A stretch of DNA of 64,000 nt, taken from contig JANTQF010000012.1 in the NCBI GenBank assembly GCA_032988165.1, positions 186,001-250,000 on the forward strand, written 5' to 3'. Below are positions 41,862-54,300 of this stretch, one piece after another (positions within the stretch are counted from its first letter, which is position 1; each line of letters starts with the position of its first letter). The position numbers and the translations under genes are program-made. The notes beneath the pieces were generated by a model, which saw nothing but the letters and a program-made list of their open reading frames with translations, made no database searches and had not been told where the DNA came from. This stretch comes from Emmonsiellopsis sp. PD_33 (taxonomy: Eukaryota; Ascomycota; Eurotiomycetes; Onygenales; Ajellomycetaceae).

Positions 41862-42321
41862 TGTAAGCATGTTCTAATATCTAAGTGACAACACTACTAT
41901 ATTAGAAATAGAGATGATGCTGTATTGGTTGATGCTCAGAAGGGATGGGGAGCTAATAAGTAGGTTAGACTATTTAGAGCTTAGAGAGGTAGAGTTCATC
42001 AATGAGAGCTTTGCTAGACTAGAGGAGGTAGATATCTTAATATCATAAAGGGGGGAATATGTAGGCAAATAGGTGAGAGGATTTCCAAATGTTAGGTAGA
42101 TTGATAAATGAATTGCTAATCTCCAGTAAGTCTGGGAGGTCAGTAGCTATCTATATAGAGCTCCTCAGAGCTACTGAATCTATTTATGATGCTGTGCTCT
42201 AGCCAGGCTCAGATAGAACTCTATAATGAAATATATAATGATATATATGATGAAGTTCAATGAGATGATTGTAGGATATCCAGTCAGCAGAATAATATAT
42301 CACCAGTGTAAGAGTATAATA
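41862..42321 (-). repeat. LTR of element 1 (3' copy in its own orientation)
   Basis: 460 bp, pairs with 49102-49561. The differences I read are transitions only, many of them TG here versus CA there or the reverse. Confidence 0.9.
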
Positions 42322-43016
42322 ATTACCTCCTTCTAAAAGGGTTTAGTCCCTAAACCCTGGTCACATGAGGAATAGGGGGGCAACAGGGGGGTTAGAGTGT
42401 TACAAGGTGAATATTGAATTCACACAGGATTATCACAGCAACAAGGGGTAGGTGAGGTAGAGAGGTATAAGTAAGTGTTCTTCACACACAAAAAACTTCC
42501 TCTCAGCAACCATCCTATAACACACTCTGGTAAGTCCAAAATCCATCTCAAAAATGCCAGAATAAGTGTGAAAATAAGAGAAAAACACACTGCAAAGGAC
42601 AGAGCAAAGGCTAATAGAGGAAATAGATTAAAATAGTCATATTCATATTTATTCATGCCTCTAATATCAAATATAAATTTAAGAGACTCTGTTGGCCTTC
42701 CTCACTCATTATCACTAGTAAGTCTGTCATAATATTAAAAGAGAGAGACAGAATCTAATATAAAATAGTACCTTTATTTGTTATCATTTCTGCAAATAAG
42801 GCCTCTAATTTCAATTTAGAGCCTATATGTGCTGTAGGGTTGCTGAAACAACTTCAGCACTGCCAGGAAGAGAATATTGAGAAGAAAAAGAAAGATCTTG
42901 AGGATAATATTTAGGAAGTCCCAGAATCTGATGACTTCAATATAAGTACTATAGATGTGAATTGATAGCAACAAGTAGCTAATTAGTTTTCTAGTTGGGT
43001 GATAATTCATCACCTG
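42322..43016. other. Element 1 non-coding segment before the Cys-rich ORF
   Basis: AT-rich, with short open frames on the minus strand (42420-42656, 42816-43013) that have hydrophobic but unrecognised products. Probably element sequence; it could be a further nested insertion. Confidence 0.4.
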
Positions 43017-43792
43017 GGCCCAGCACTGATGATTCTGTCAGTAGCTCCCTATATTCTTCTCTATTGGAAGATCATAAGGATAGAGCCCTCCATATAGAGG
43101 GTTATCTCAAGTAGTTGGCAGAGGTGGAAGGCTCTTTAGAGTTAGAAGATGAGAAAGAGAAGAAGGATGAGAATAAAGATGAGAATAAGAAGGTTGATTA
43201 GTATGAGCTGAATCCCTCTTTAGAGTCTTCTGAGTCCTCTAATTCTGATTCTGACCTCTCTGAGGAGTTAGAAGCTGATAATGCCCTAATGGAGAAATAT
43301 TATATAGATTGAGTCTTCTGCCTGCACTGTGTGAAGCTTTTCTGCAATGGCCAGAGAATAGTGTGTGTGAAGTAGTCACAGTATAATAACTGTGAGTACT
43401 ACTGTAAAAATAATGCACACTGCCATCCTATAAGTACTATTTCCCTGTCTATTTAGTTGCAACATGATTTCTAATAAAAACTATAGATGCCAGCAAGATT
43501 CTATAGAAAGCTACAAAAGATGCAGGAGCTGATAGATCTTGACTGTATAGGGTATGACATTTAGAAGTGTCTCAAGGCCTTCTATTGTCAGTTTACCTCT
43601 AATATAGAAATTTACATTAGAAAGGGGGTGCTTACTGAAGAGTAAGCTACCTTCATATCTACCTTGATGGGTTCAGAGTGTGCTGCTCTGCTGCACCAGA
43701 TCACAAAGAAATTGGAGGAGTAAAAGGAGGAGCTTCAAAAGATAAAGGAATTGCTGAAGAAGATGGTAAGTGTAAAATTCCTTTAGATGGTG
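43017..43792 (+). pseudogene. Cys-rich accessory ORF of LTR element 1, antisense to gag-pol
   Basis: One plus-strand frame of about 258 codons, interrupted by about 11 stops that are all explained by C-to-T change of CAG, CAA or CGA. It encodes a Ser-rich part, an acidic and Lys/Glu-rich part, then a cluster C-x2-C-x5-C near 43320, further Cys, and C-x3-C-x5-C-H near 43400, followed by a helical Leu/Lys tail (KKLEE, ELLKKM). Fungal repeat-rich genomes contain small proteins with a similar Cys spacing, of unknown function. Located between integrase and the 3' LTR, in opposite orientation to pol. Confidence 0.5.
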
Positions 43793-44200
43793 CTGATATA
43801 TAGACTAATAGTAGGATAGATAGAGGTGGAGGAGGAAGAGGTACACCTCATTAGTTGGAAGACATAGGATTATAGCTGAAAGTAGATTGTCCTGAGGTGT
43901 CTACAGCATCTATATGAGAAGAGTGTTTGTCTTTTTCTTTTGCTTTTCTTTTTTCTCCTGCAGTGTCTTTGGGCTAAAGAATATTAAATTATTTGTCTGG
44001 CCCTTTTGAGTATAATACTCTTTTCAATTCCTTTCCTGATGTGAGTCAACAACCTCATTAAACTCCTAAAACCCTTTGGGAAAACTAGGAGAAGAGTATT
44101 ACTTATCCTTAGGCCATGAAAACCTACCTACCTACTCAAAAACCCAGTGGGAGAAAAGAGTAGGGGGCTAGCACTTCCTCTTTCTAATTGACTTTTAATC
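43793..44200. other. Element 1, junction of accessory ORF and pol end
   Basis: T-rich then mixed sequence including an inverted pair CTTTGGGAAAACTAGGAG / GTGGGAGAAAAGAGTAGG-like. No gene recognised. Confidence 0.35.
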
Positions 44201-47200
44201 ATAAGGAACTCTCACATCTCAATTCCAATTAGCAGCCTCCCAGGCTGCAATAAGGTCCTTTGAATTTTCCAAATTATTCAATGGTTTTCATGTATTCTCC
44301 AAAGTGAGATATCCTTCCTATTTAATTAAGTACTTTGGTTTATCATTTCATCCCAGTCATTTATCTAAAATATCCTCCACTATATACTCCAAATCTCCTT
44401 CAATTTCAATGCCATCAGGGTGAGGTGGTTCTGATCCTGCTCATTGTCAGTAAGGTTCTAAGAGAGACACATGAAAAATGGGGTGTATTTAATCAAAAGA
44501 ATGAGATAATTAAACTTAATAAGCCTGTCTGCCAACAATTTTAATAATTGGAAATGAACCAAGCCAACAATTATCTAGCTTTTTGCAAGATCTAGTCATT
44601 TTAATGTTCTTTGCTGATAAAAGGACTTCATCTTTAATATTAAATGACATTAGCTTATATTTTCAATTATAATACATTACTTGCTTGTTAGCAGCATGTT
44701 ATAGGCTAGTCATCAACCTCTCATATATTTCTATCAATATATTAAGTCTCTTTGTAACATCTGGAACTTCTCAAGATTTTTGATTGACAGCAGAGCTTGC
44801 CTCCCCCTTAGGGGTGTCATTCACAACATCCTGGGGTAAATCCAGATTAAATCCCATAAATGCAAAGAAAGGAGATACTTCCATTGAAGCTTGTTTAGCA
44901 TTATTATATGCAAATTGTGCCATTGAAAGGTGCTGCATTCAATCATCTTGATAGTAAGTACAATAAGTTCAGAGATAGTGCTCAAGAGTTTGATTTTAAT
45001 GTTCTATTTGACCATCAGTTTGAGGATGAAAAGCCATACTTAAATTTTAGCATATATAAAGATGGTAGTAGAAAGCTGACTAAAAATGACTGGTAAATAA
45101 GGACCTACAGTCCATTATTAATGACAATGGAGGACCATATTTATGGATAATAGAATCTATGAAAAGTTCAGTAAGCTCTAATGCTTTAATAGTCTTCAAA
45201 CAAGAGATATATTTAGCCATCTTAGTAAAATGGTCCATAATGACCAAGATACTATCATATTTTCAACCTTTAAATTGAGACTTAGGCAGGTCAACAATGA
45301 AATCCATTGATATCAATTTCCAGGGACAATTAGGAATAGGCAGAGCCAACAAGGTGCCATATGAGCAGTATTTCAGCAACTTTACTCTTTTATAGATATT
45401 ATATGTGTCAACAAACTCCAAAACATCCTGATGAATTTCCTTCTAATAATACTTCCTTTAAAGTAATTCTTTGATCTTTATTATATTAAAGTGACCTGCA
45501 TGTGGATCATCATGATGGATTCATAGTAACTCTCATCTTAGAGCCCTACTAGTAGGAACAAAAATAGATCCATTAAATGTTAGAAGACTATGATCTCCTA
45601 TTGACCATCCTTTCCACTTAGCTGTCAGCTTTGAATCTCTAAGCCCACCATTTGAATTCAACCCAGGTTCTTCACAATCTTTCAGCTCTTGAATCTGAGA
45701 TACATAAAAGGCATCTCTATCTTATACCTTCTTAATGAATTTTTGAAGCATTTTGAAGGGAAGTTCATAGCCCATTTCATCTGAAGCAGCATCTATTGCA
45801 GTCAGACATGGTACAAGACATTCTAGACTATCAGTACCAGCTTTATTAAGCATTATTATCCCAGCCAGTTCAACATTATTAATTCAGCTATCTAAAGTAG
45901 CCTCTGCAGCTCCAAATTGGGATCTACAACTAGGCATAATTGAATCCCATACAGCCAGTTTTTTCTGCAATGTAGGAAGTGCTCTATCAACATCTTCCTC
46001 CCACAGGACTATTTCATAGTCCAGTCACCATAAAGGCACATTGGCTGGGTTAAGCCAGCCAGGGCAATAATGAATATAAAAATCATATTCAGATAATAAC
46101 TCAGCCCATCTAGCCTGTCTTGCAGATAGTTTCTTGATGGTAAAGAAATAATGCAAATTCACATGATCCAAAAGAACTTAAATAGGAAAATTGCTACCCT
46201 GCAGGTAGTGTCATCAAATTTTAAATGATTCAATAATTACAAGGAGTTCTTGATCATGCATATCATACCATCATTACATTGAATTTAATTTCCTTGAAAA
46301 GAAAGCTACTGGAGCCCAGTCTCACCTACAAGTCATAAGTAGATAGGAGTCTTCCCACTTATTAAACCCATTTTGATTTGGATTCTTCATCAACTGGGAC
46401 AATATTCTATAAATGCTAAATCCAGAGGCATCTATCTCCAGTTGAATAGGTTGATTGGGGTTAAAATGGTTAAGGAGTGTTGCTTCTGTAAAGGCCTTTT
46501 TGATTGCAGTCAATACTGTCTTGATATCTTCAGTGAAATGAAATGGCCCAGGTTTCTTGCCTTTAATACTACTCTTAAGTAACTTAGTTATAGAAGCCAT
46601 TATTCAAGAATAAGTATATATAAATTTCCAGTAAAAATTCATAAAACCTAGGAAAACTTGCACTTCTCAAAATGTATGTGGTTCAGGCCACTTTAAGATG
46701 ATAGTCATGCAAGCTTGATCCATACAGACTCTATTAACACCCACTATAAACCCAAGAAATTCCACTTTCTGGGCAAAGAACATACACTTTGATTCCTTAG
46801 CAAAAAGACCATATTACTGGAGATATTCTAAGACCTATTGAATGTGCTCCTCATGCTCTTCTTCAGTATCTGAAAAGACAAGAATATCATCAAGGTAGAT
46901 GATGCATGAGATGTCAAGTAGGCCCTAAAGCACCTGGTTGATATAAGTTTGAAATGTAGCCAGAGCATTGCAGAGACCTAAGGGGAGAACTAGATATTTA
47001 AAATTACTATACTTTGTTTGAAAAGTAGTCTTCCATTCATCACTCTTCTTTATCTAAATTTGATAATAGGCATCTCATAAATCAAGCTTTGAAAAATGCT
47101 TTTTCTCAGATAATTAATCCATCATCTCATCAATCAAAGGTAAAGGGGTACAATCTTTGATTGTTATCTTATTTAGATCTCTATAGTCTACATATAGATA

Positions 47201-49030
47201 TAATCCACCATCCTTCTTAGGCACAAATAGGATGGGAGCCCCTACAGGGCTTTGAGAGGGTTAAATCCAATTCTATGATTGCATGTTCTCAAGATATTTC
47301 TGAAGCATTTCTAGCTTAATTACCAATAGATTATAAAGTGGACTGTATGGTGGTGACTCACCATCATGTAGGTTGATTTCATGAGTAACTTATCTAATAT
47401 TAGCTAGCTTCAAAGCTCCTTCTTCAGAGAAAACATCTTGAAAATCTTGGAAAATCTTAGTGATTTGAGGATCTGCCATATCCAGAGAATTGATGTTAGA
47501 AATTGACCATGCCCAACTATCTTTAGAATTATTCACATCTACTAAAACATCATCAGATATGCAATAAATGCATGATTCATCTTTAACTGATGCTATAAAC
47601 TCAGAGGGATTCTCAATAGAAACCTGCATATCAGCAAGTCAGAAATGCCATATTTGAGCAACCCAGTCAACTAATGGATTATTAGCAAGTGTTCAAGGCA
47701 TGCCCAAGATAATGTCCTTATGTGCCATATTAATAACTTCAAAAGATAGGTTTCCTCCTTGCAAAAAATCCTCCAAGTCAGTTATTTAGTAGGTTGTATC
47801 AATAAGGCCATAGTAATAGAAATAAGTTTCATTAGTAAATTACACTATGCTATGAGTAGTAGATTTTGATACATTTCAACCACATAACTCTGCAAAATTA
47901 ACTGAAATACAGTCTACTTCTGAACTGGGGTCAAATAGGCACCTAATTGGAAGCATCCCAGTAGGAGTATCAAGTTGGATGGTTATATGTAATCAACAAT
48001 CTTTTGACTTTCTTAAAGATTTTAAGGGGTTAGATTGATCAAGGGGGTCTATAATTTCCATTCCAGGTGAGGGGCCTAAGTGTAGTTATTCCTGGGGGTC
48101 ATTTAGAGTATTAATTGCTGAGACCTTAATAACATCCTTAGGATCCTTTTTCTTAGATCAACAATCAGAAGTATAGTGGCCTGACTTGCTATAGTTATAG
48201 TAAAGGTTCTTATTCTTGCATTTATTCCATTCTTATTGAGAAAGGGGATTCTTCAGAGCAGATTGATTCTACTTTTTAAGGCTACTTCATTGATATTTGT
48301 AGCCTTCTCATCAGGAATTAGTATTCTGATTCTTATTGAGATCAGGCTGCTCACTAGAAGGTTGTTTAGAGGTTCTAGTCTTCTTAAGTTAAGTTTGAAG
48401 ATAAGAGGTGAGATTAACTAGTTGAGTTCAATCCATAGGAATCTCTTGGTAGTTGTTGATTGTATTCCAAATAGAAGGGTGTAGCTTAGCATAGAAAAGC
48501 TGCATTCATAGGGTCTTGAGGTCAAGTTCAAGCTCATTCCAGTATTCATTAAAGGTAGCTTCAAAAGCATGAACAGTTTGACTCTCTTATTGAGTAAGGC
48601 TATGGAATCAAGTAGTAGTCATATAGCCTTAATTTCAGTGATCTTCAATTTGATCCATGAGGAATTCTTTGAACTGTTTCCAAGTGTACATAGTACCTAT
48701 ATTGCAAAGTTTATTTTCCTTGATGCTTCAAGTAGTCTCAACAGTGCCACATAGGTAAGTAGTAGCATATAGGATACAAGGCCTATCTTGTTCAAAATGG
48801 TCAGGAGCAAGTTCATATTTTCATTCAAGAAAACAGGTAAAGGTTTGATATTCTATAATATTATTCCCATAATAAGGCTTAGAATCTCTAGTCTTGATTC
48901 CATGAGGTCTAGTTAAAAATAGACCTTCTTGATTCCAATTCAGTGGTGTGTCAGCTGGAGGAGTTTGATGATCCCCTGATGAGGTAGATATATTATCAGA
49001 AGGGACATTAGATTCAGTATGGGTATTCAT
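44200..49030 (-). pseudogene. gag-pol of LTR element 1 (Ty3/gypsy)
   Basis: Gag starts at ATG 49030 (MNTHTESNVPSDN). A decayed zinc knuckle with SKSGHYTSDC lies near 48190, its first Cys codons read as Tyr. RT (about 46750-47250): DYRDLNKIT, KKHFSKLDL, YQI, LPLGLCNA-ATFQ, the active site YLDDILVFSD, and KVEFLGFIV. RNase H (about 46000-46500): IQLEIDASGFSIYRILSQ, VAFFSRKLNS, QELLVIIESFK, LLDHVNLHYF and SARQARWAELLSEYDF. Integrase remains below 45900, with weak identity. Stops are almost all TAA/TAG in former Gln codons. The domain order RT-RNase H-integrase defines it as Ty3/gypsy. Confidence 0.88.
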
Positions 49031-49101
49031 GGCCTATTAGTTCAAAGAGTTTAATATATTGATGAATACTGATCTGAGGTAGACTGAAGAGCAATTTGAA
49101 T

Positions 49102-49561
49102 TGTAAGCACACTCCAATATCTAAGTAATAATACTACTATATTAGGAATAGAGATAATGTCATATCAGTTGATGCTCAGAAGGGATGGGGAGCTAATAAG
49201 TAGGTTAGGCTATTCAGAGCTCAGAGAGGTAGAGTTCATTAATGAGAGCTTTACTAGACTAGAGGAGGTAGATATCTTAATATCATAAAGAGGGGAATAT
49301 ATAGGCAAATAGGTGAGAGGATTTCCAAACATTAAGTAGATTGATAAATAAATCACTGACCTCCAGCAAGTCTGGAAGGTCAGTGACTATCTATATGGAG
49401 CTTCCCAGAGCTGCCAGATCTATCTATAACACTGTGCTCTAGCCAGGCCTGGGCAGAACTCTATAATGAGATATATGACAATATATATGATAAAGTTTGA
49501 TGAGGCAGTTGCAGGATGTCTGGCCAGTGGAATAACATATTACCAGTGTGAGAGCATGACA
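49102..49561 (-). repeat. LTR of element 1 (5' copy in its own orientation)
   Basis: 460 bp, pairs with 41862-42321. Followed by TGGAG (49562-49566). Confidence 0.9.
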
Positions 49562-49591
49562 TGGAGCTATCACAGCCTAGAGACTAGTTAT
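49562..49591 (-). pseudogene. 30-bp MULE transposase bridge between the two retrotransposons
   Basis: The only MULE sequence between elements 1 and 2, including one target duplication of each (TGGAG; GTTAT). Read on the minus strand and joined to both flanks it supplies codons of the transposase N-region (S-L-G-C-D-S), the position of the conserved G-C-D of MULE proteins. Confidence 0.7.
49587..49591. repeat. Left 5-bp target duplication of LTR element 2
   Basis: GTTAT, identical to 59613-59617. Confidence 0.8.
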
Positions 49592-49752
49592 TATTATATG
49601 TCTATACTTCATGCCATGGAGTAGCCAGGGTGCTTAGTCACACAGTTAGCTTAGTCAGGCTCTAAGGTATAAATACCCATAAGTAGCCTAGAAATCATAG
49701 CAAGACAATCTTATTCTATACAACATTTTCATCTCAAGTTTTCTTAATTATA
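49592..49752 (+). repeat. 5' LTR of element 2
   Basis: 161 bp; pairs with 59452-59612. The TG/CA alternation is visible near 49611 (CATGCC versus CACACC in the other copy). Confidence 0.85.
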
Positions 49753-51300
49753 ATTAGTAGTATATCTTTATAAAAAATGTAAGATTCTCTGTGGGTTCCT
49801 CAGTCTTTATAACAAGTTGTTATTGTATCTCTCTATTCTCATTACTTTTACTTTTCCTTCAATGAGTTCCTATTTCTTCTCTCTTTTCCACACATTTTAT
49901 CTACTTCACAGACTTCTCTTCAAAAAGTTATATCTACTCAGGCCTTATCCTTCTTATGGATAACTCTCTATACCTAGCATCTAAATAGCTTTATTCTCAT
50001 TATAGATAATTCTAATTGAATTGCATTCTTATTGTTTTCTATGCATATTATTCTACTTGATCTTCTGATGAATCCATGAACATCTACTCTAAATTACTGA
50101 GCTCAGTGAGAAAATCCCAAGCCACCCATGAAACTTCTATAGAAATTACCCTGCTATAACTATTTTACTTGCTTACTTTCATTCACTATATTACCCCTTA
50201 ATATTAAGAAGCTGTTGTGCAAGCTTGTTGTGCTATGTTCAGACTATCTTTTATCTATAAATTAATTACTCAAAGCTCCCATACAAATTCCCTATATATT
50301 TTTCAGAAATTGCCCACTTTTTTTTCCCTGAAAAGTACTTTCTCTCTTTTCAGTTTTTCACATTTTTTCCAAGATTTTCTGTAGTTCTTTCCCTAAAAGA
50401 GTATAGTATATATACATCCATTACATTAGCATACATCTTCTGATTGCTCTTGTCTTAAAAAGGTATAATATCTTTTTTCTTTCTCACACTTTTCTATAAA
50501 CTCATCCTCTTAGAAGATCTATTTTACCTAATGATAATTATTGATATCAGCAGCCCTTATATTCAGAGAACCACAGAATGATTTTTCACATTTAAATAGT
50601 AAAACTTACTTATTAAATTATTGAGTACTTCAACTCTAACTTTCCTCACCACAACTTGCTGTAGAATACTACTATTATAAGGATAACTTTTATAACTAAG
50701 TAAATTACTCATCTAAGCTTCCTGTTAAAATCCAGGCAGGCATCTATAGAACCACAAAATCATATACAGTCATAAGTTAATTCACATGGAAGTTCTAAGA
50801 AAGCTTAGGTAGTTTCACTGATATCTTCAGACTAGCTCATTAATTACTTGTCACTTAATCAAGTAGTTCTCAAATTTTATAACTATATAGACTGCTTTAA
50901 ATAGAGTCACACATTCAATCACTGAGAAGAAACATTCTTTAAGACTTTACTAATAAGATAGATATACCTTCTTCTAGGCTTAAAGTCATACTCAGAGGAT
51001 AATAGCTCATTCTGTCTGACTTAATCATTCTTACAGATTAACCTGATACTAAGTAGCATATTATTTTGAGTTGCACTACAGCTAATACCTATAGAGTCTC
51101 TAGAGACTCTAAATGTAACATCAACTGATAGAGAATAATCCTTACAATTACCATTCATTAGATAGTCAGATAATATGTTAAATGTGAATAGCATCTCAGC
51201 TGCTGTAAGCACTAATAAATCTACTGATGATATAGGCTTTACTCTACATTAAATATAAATTCTATGAGAATTACTCTCTCATGTCAGGGTTATAGCTACT
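49753..51300. other. Element 2 leader and 5' gag region
   Basis: About 1.5 kb AT-rich sequence, many stops in all frames. Probably the leader and N-terminal gag; I cannot align it to a known domain. Confidence 0.35.
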
Positions 51301-54300
51301 CAGTTAGTATCAATCTAGCTAATACAGCCTCTACCTACACTACTAATATTAACTACTTCATAGAAACCCTAGAACATCAGTTTCTTCTACCCTGATGCAC
51401 TAACATTATGGAGCTATGATGATATTATCAATAAAGAGAGTAAGATCTATTATAGAGATATATATGTATTCACCAACTAGCTCAAGATCACAGCACTGAC
51501 CAGAGATGTGGTAAGAATCTGGCAGAACTTAAATTTATGCCTTAAAGAAGAAGTAGAGTTATAATAGAATTAGAAATTAAATAATATTACTCACACAGAA
51601 TTTATTATAACTAACAATGAAGTAGATAAATAAATTAAGATTCTTTAATAATAATTTCACATTAAGAATAATTAGATATTATGAAAACTCAATGAGATAA
51701 AGTACTCTCTTCAGAATCTTTATAATAGATGTAGTTTAACCTCTTACATTCTTAATATCTCTGCAGCCACAAAGCACTGCAGCTAAGGAGAAACTAAGTA
51801 TGCTTAAGTCCTACATGCATGGAATAACCTAAATGTCACCCTACAAGCTACTATTAATAAGCCAGAAGAGAATATAATTATTAAGAAATTTATAGAGATC
51901 ATTTACTACAAGTAGATTAACTAGATAGATTAGTTTGCAAGTAATAATTAATATACAAATAGTATGTATAATCAGCATAGATTCTATCATAGTAACTTTA
52001 CTCCTCAGAGTAATTATTATGATTATAATAGAGAATCATATTCTTACTAGTTTGAACAGCCTGCTTATTAGTATCAGCCCAGATATTAAACTCAGGATTA
52101 TACTAACAGGCAGTACTGTGATGGCTACAGCAGGAATGACAACTAATATGGCTATACTAGCTGCTATAACTAGCATAATAGAAATTATTAAGGCAAAGCC
52201 CAGTAAGATCATTCTGAACTATTAGCCTAGAAATAGTAACTCTAGCTCCTAGCACCTACTAATAAGAATGTAATTCAGCCTGGCTAGCAACCATAAAATT
52301 AGCAGCCATGCAAATAAGTGGCATTTCATGCTAACCCTAAGAAGTTGGAGGAGTTCACAGAAGATCTATATAGCTAGAAAGCTAAGTCTGATCCTTACTA
52401 TGATGACACAAAAATATCTATAAATAATCTATAGAAGTAGCTATATAATGATGATGTATATAATCTAGAGGTAGATACATTTTATGTAGACTCCATAACA
52501 GCCACTTATTATAAATATAGTAAAGTGTTTAATTCACACAATAATTTATATAAGCACCTGAAGATTTACACAGTAACTCTATAAGTCTTTCATGCAAGCC
52601 CTAACTTTACATTATGAATAATAATATTCTAGTAACCAGCTGATCTAGATACACTGTATGAATATATATTTCATAACTGGAAATATACTACTATCATAGC
52701 ATTCTACTAAGATACCTTCAAGTCATTGCTGATATATGTAAACTTAGGCTGCATAATAACTCTTATAAGTAAGAAGTTTCTAGAACAGCAGTGTGATAAA
52801 ATATTATACCTGTCATGCTCCTAAATATCAGTTAGAGACATTAGAGATTTCATGAAGTTCTTAGAGATGATTATACTTCTACTTATACTGTTAGTAGTTC
52901 TACTAGATGAGGAATGTATGCTAGTGCTTGTCTAAATCTCAGTAAAGATATATATTATTAATGATCTCCACATCAATTTGCTGCTTGATATAAATAATAT
53001 GATGCTGAAGAGTATCACCATAAATTTAGATAAAAGAATGCTATAAATAAAGTTATGTGAGAATATAGAAGCTAAGATTTTGATGATATCAAGAAAAGAC
53101 CATTAAGTTATCAGACTAGTATATTCAGATGTTAAAGTCATCATTTTGCTCAGATTAGAGGTGAAAATTCCCCTTAGATGCTATCTTAATAAAGAGGAAT
53201 ATCTACCTACAGATAGGAACTATATCTTTAACCCTGTAATACTACTACTCTAGGTATATATGCAAATTATAGACTACAATCTTCTATTTACTTATATCAT
53301 TAATAATACAGATAGGCAGGTAATAATCCCATAGAGATTTCATATTAGTATCTTGAAAAAATATGATATTACTAGCACATACTTGATTAACCTCACAGTA
53401 GAGCTATTAGCTCTCAGCCTCTCTAAACAACAGCCTCAATAGGAGCTAAATAATAACCTAGATATATTAGAGTTAATAGAGGAATCCCTGCATGCCATCA
53501 ACATCAACCCCACAGAAGTAGAAGTAAAACTACTCAATGATATAATAATCTATAATGATAAGAAGACTGTGAAATACTTCATGTAAATCTACAATGAATT
53601 TCCTGAAATCTGAGAAGACTATAATAATGCTATAAACCTACTGAAGGAGGAATAAATGTAGATTCCCCTTTTATCACTAAAGGATTATAAGCTCTAAATA
53701 TAGGTAAAAGTATACTCTCTAGACTAAAAGGATTATGAGGTCATAGATGAGCTCTTTAATAAATTGTATGTCTAAGAATGCATGAAATGAGTAATAAATC
53801 ATACCCCCTCAGGATATCTAGTATTTATAGTATGAAAGAAGGTCAATGGAGTACAGAAAGACTATCCTGTAATTAATATTAGAAAACTAAATAAGATAGT
53901 TGAGTCTAATGTATACTTAATGATATAGTAGGCAGAGATCATCAACTTCATCAAAGAATATCACTATATCATTATTCTTGACTGTATAAGCTTCTTCTAC
54001 TAATAGAGAGTCTACTGTGACCACTGATGACATTTATTAATTATATCACACTGTAAACAAGAGATTTCTTCAGTAATAATAATAGAATATATAAACTCTT
54101 CAGTATATATATAGCACAAGATTGATCTCTTCCTAAAGAAGTTCAAAAAGTTCATCTATTATTACATTGATGATCTAGTTACTATGAGTATTATTATAAA
54201 AAAATATGATAAACACCTAAGAAAGATCTTCATCCTATTTTATAACAAGAATATAGTCATCAATCTAAAGAAGGCATTTATTAATTTCCCTTCAGTTAGA

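Larger units (their letters stand above)
41862..49561 (-). mobile_element. LTR retrotransposon 1 (Ty3/gypsy), 7.7 kb, dead
   Basis: Two 460-bp direct LTRs (TG...CA ends) at 41862-42321 and 49102-49561 have no length difference. Genes run on the minus strand: gag from about 49030, protease/RT/RNase H/integrase down to about 44200. Between pol and the left (3') LTR lies a 1.7-kb segment with a plus-strand Cys-rich ORF relic. A purine tract (GAAGGAGG on the minus strand) is next to the 3' LTR. Inserted in the MULE transposase gene. Confidence 0.9.
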
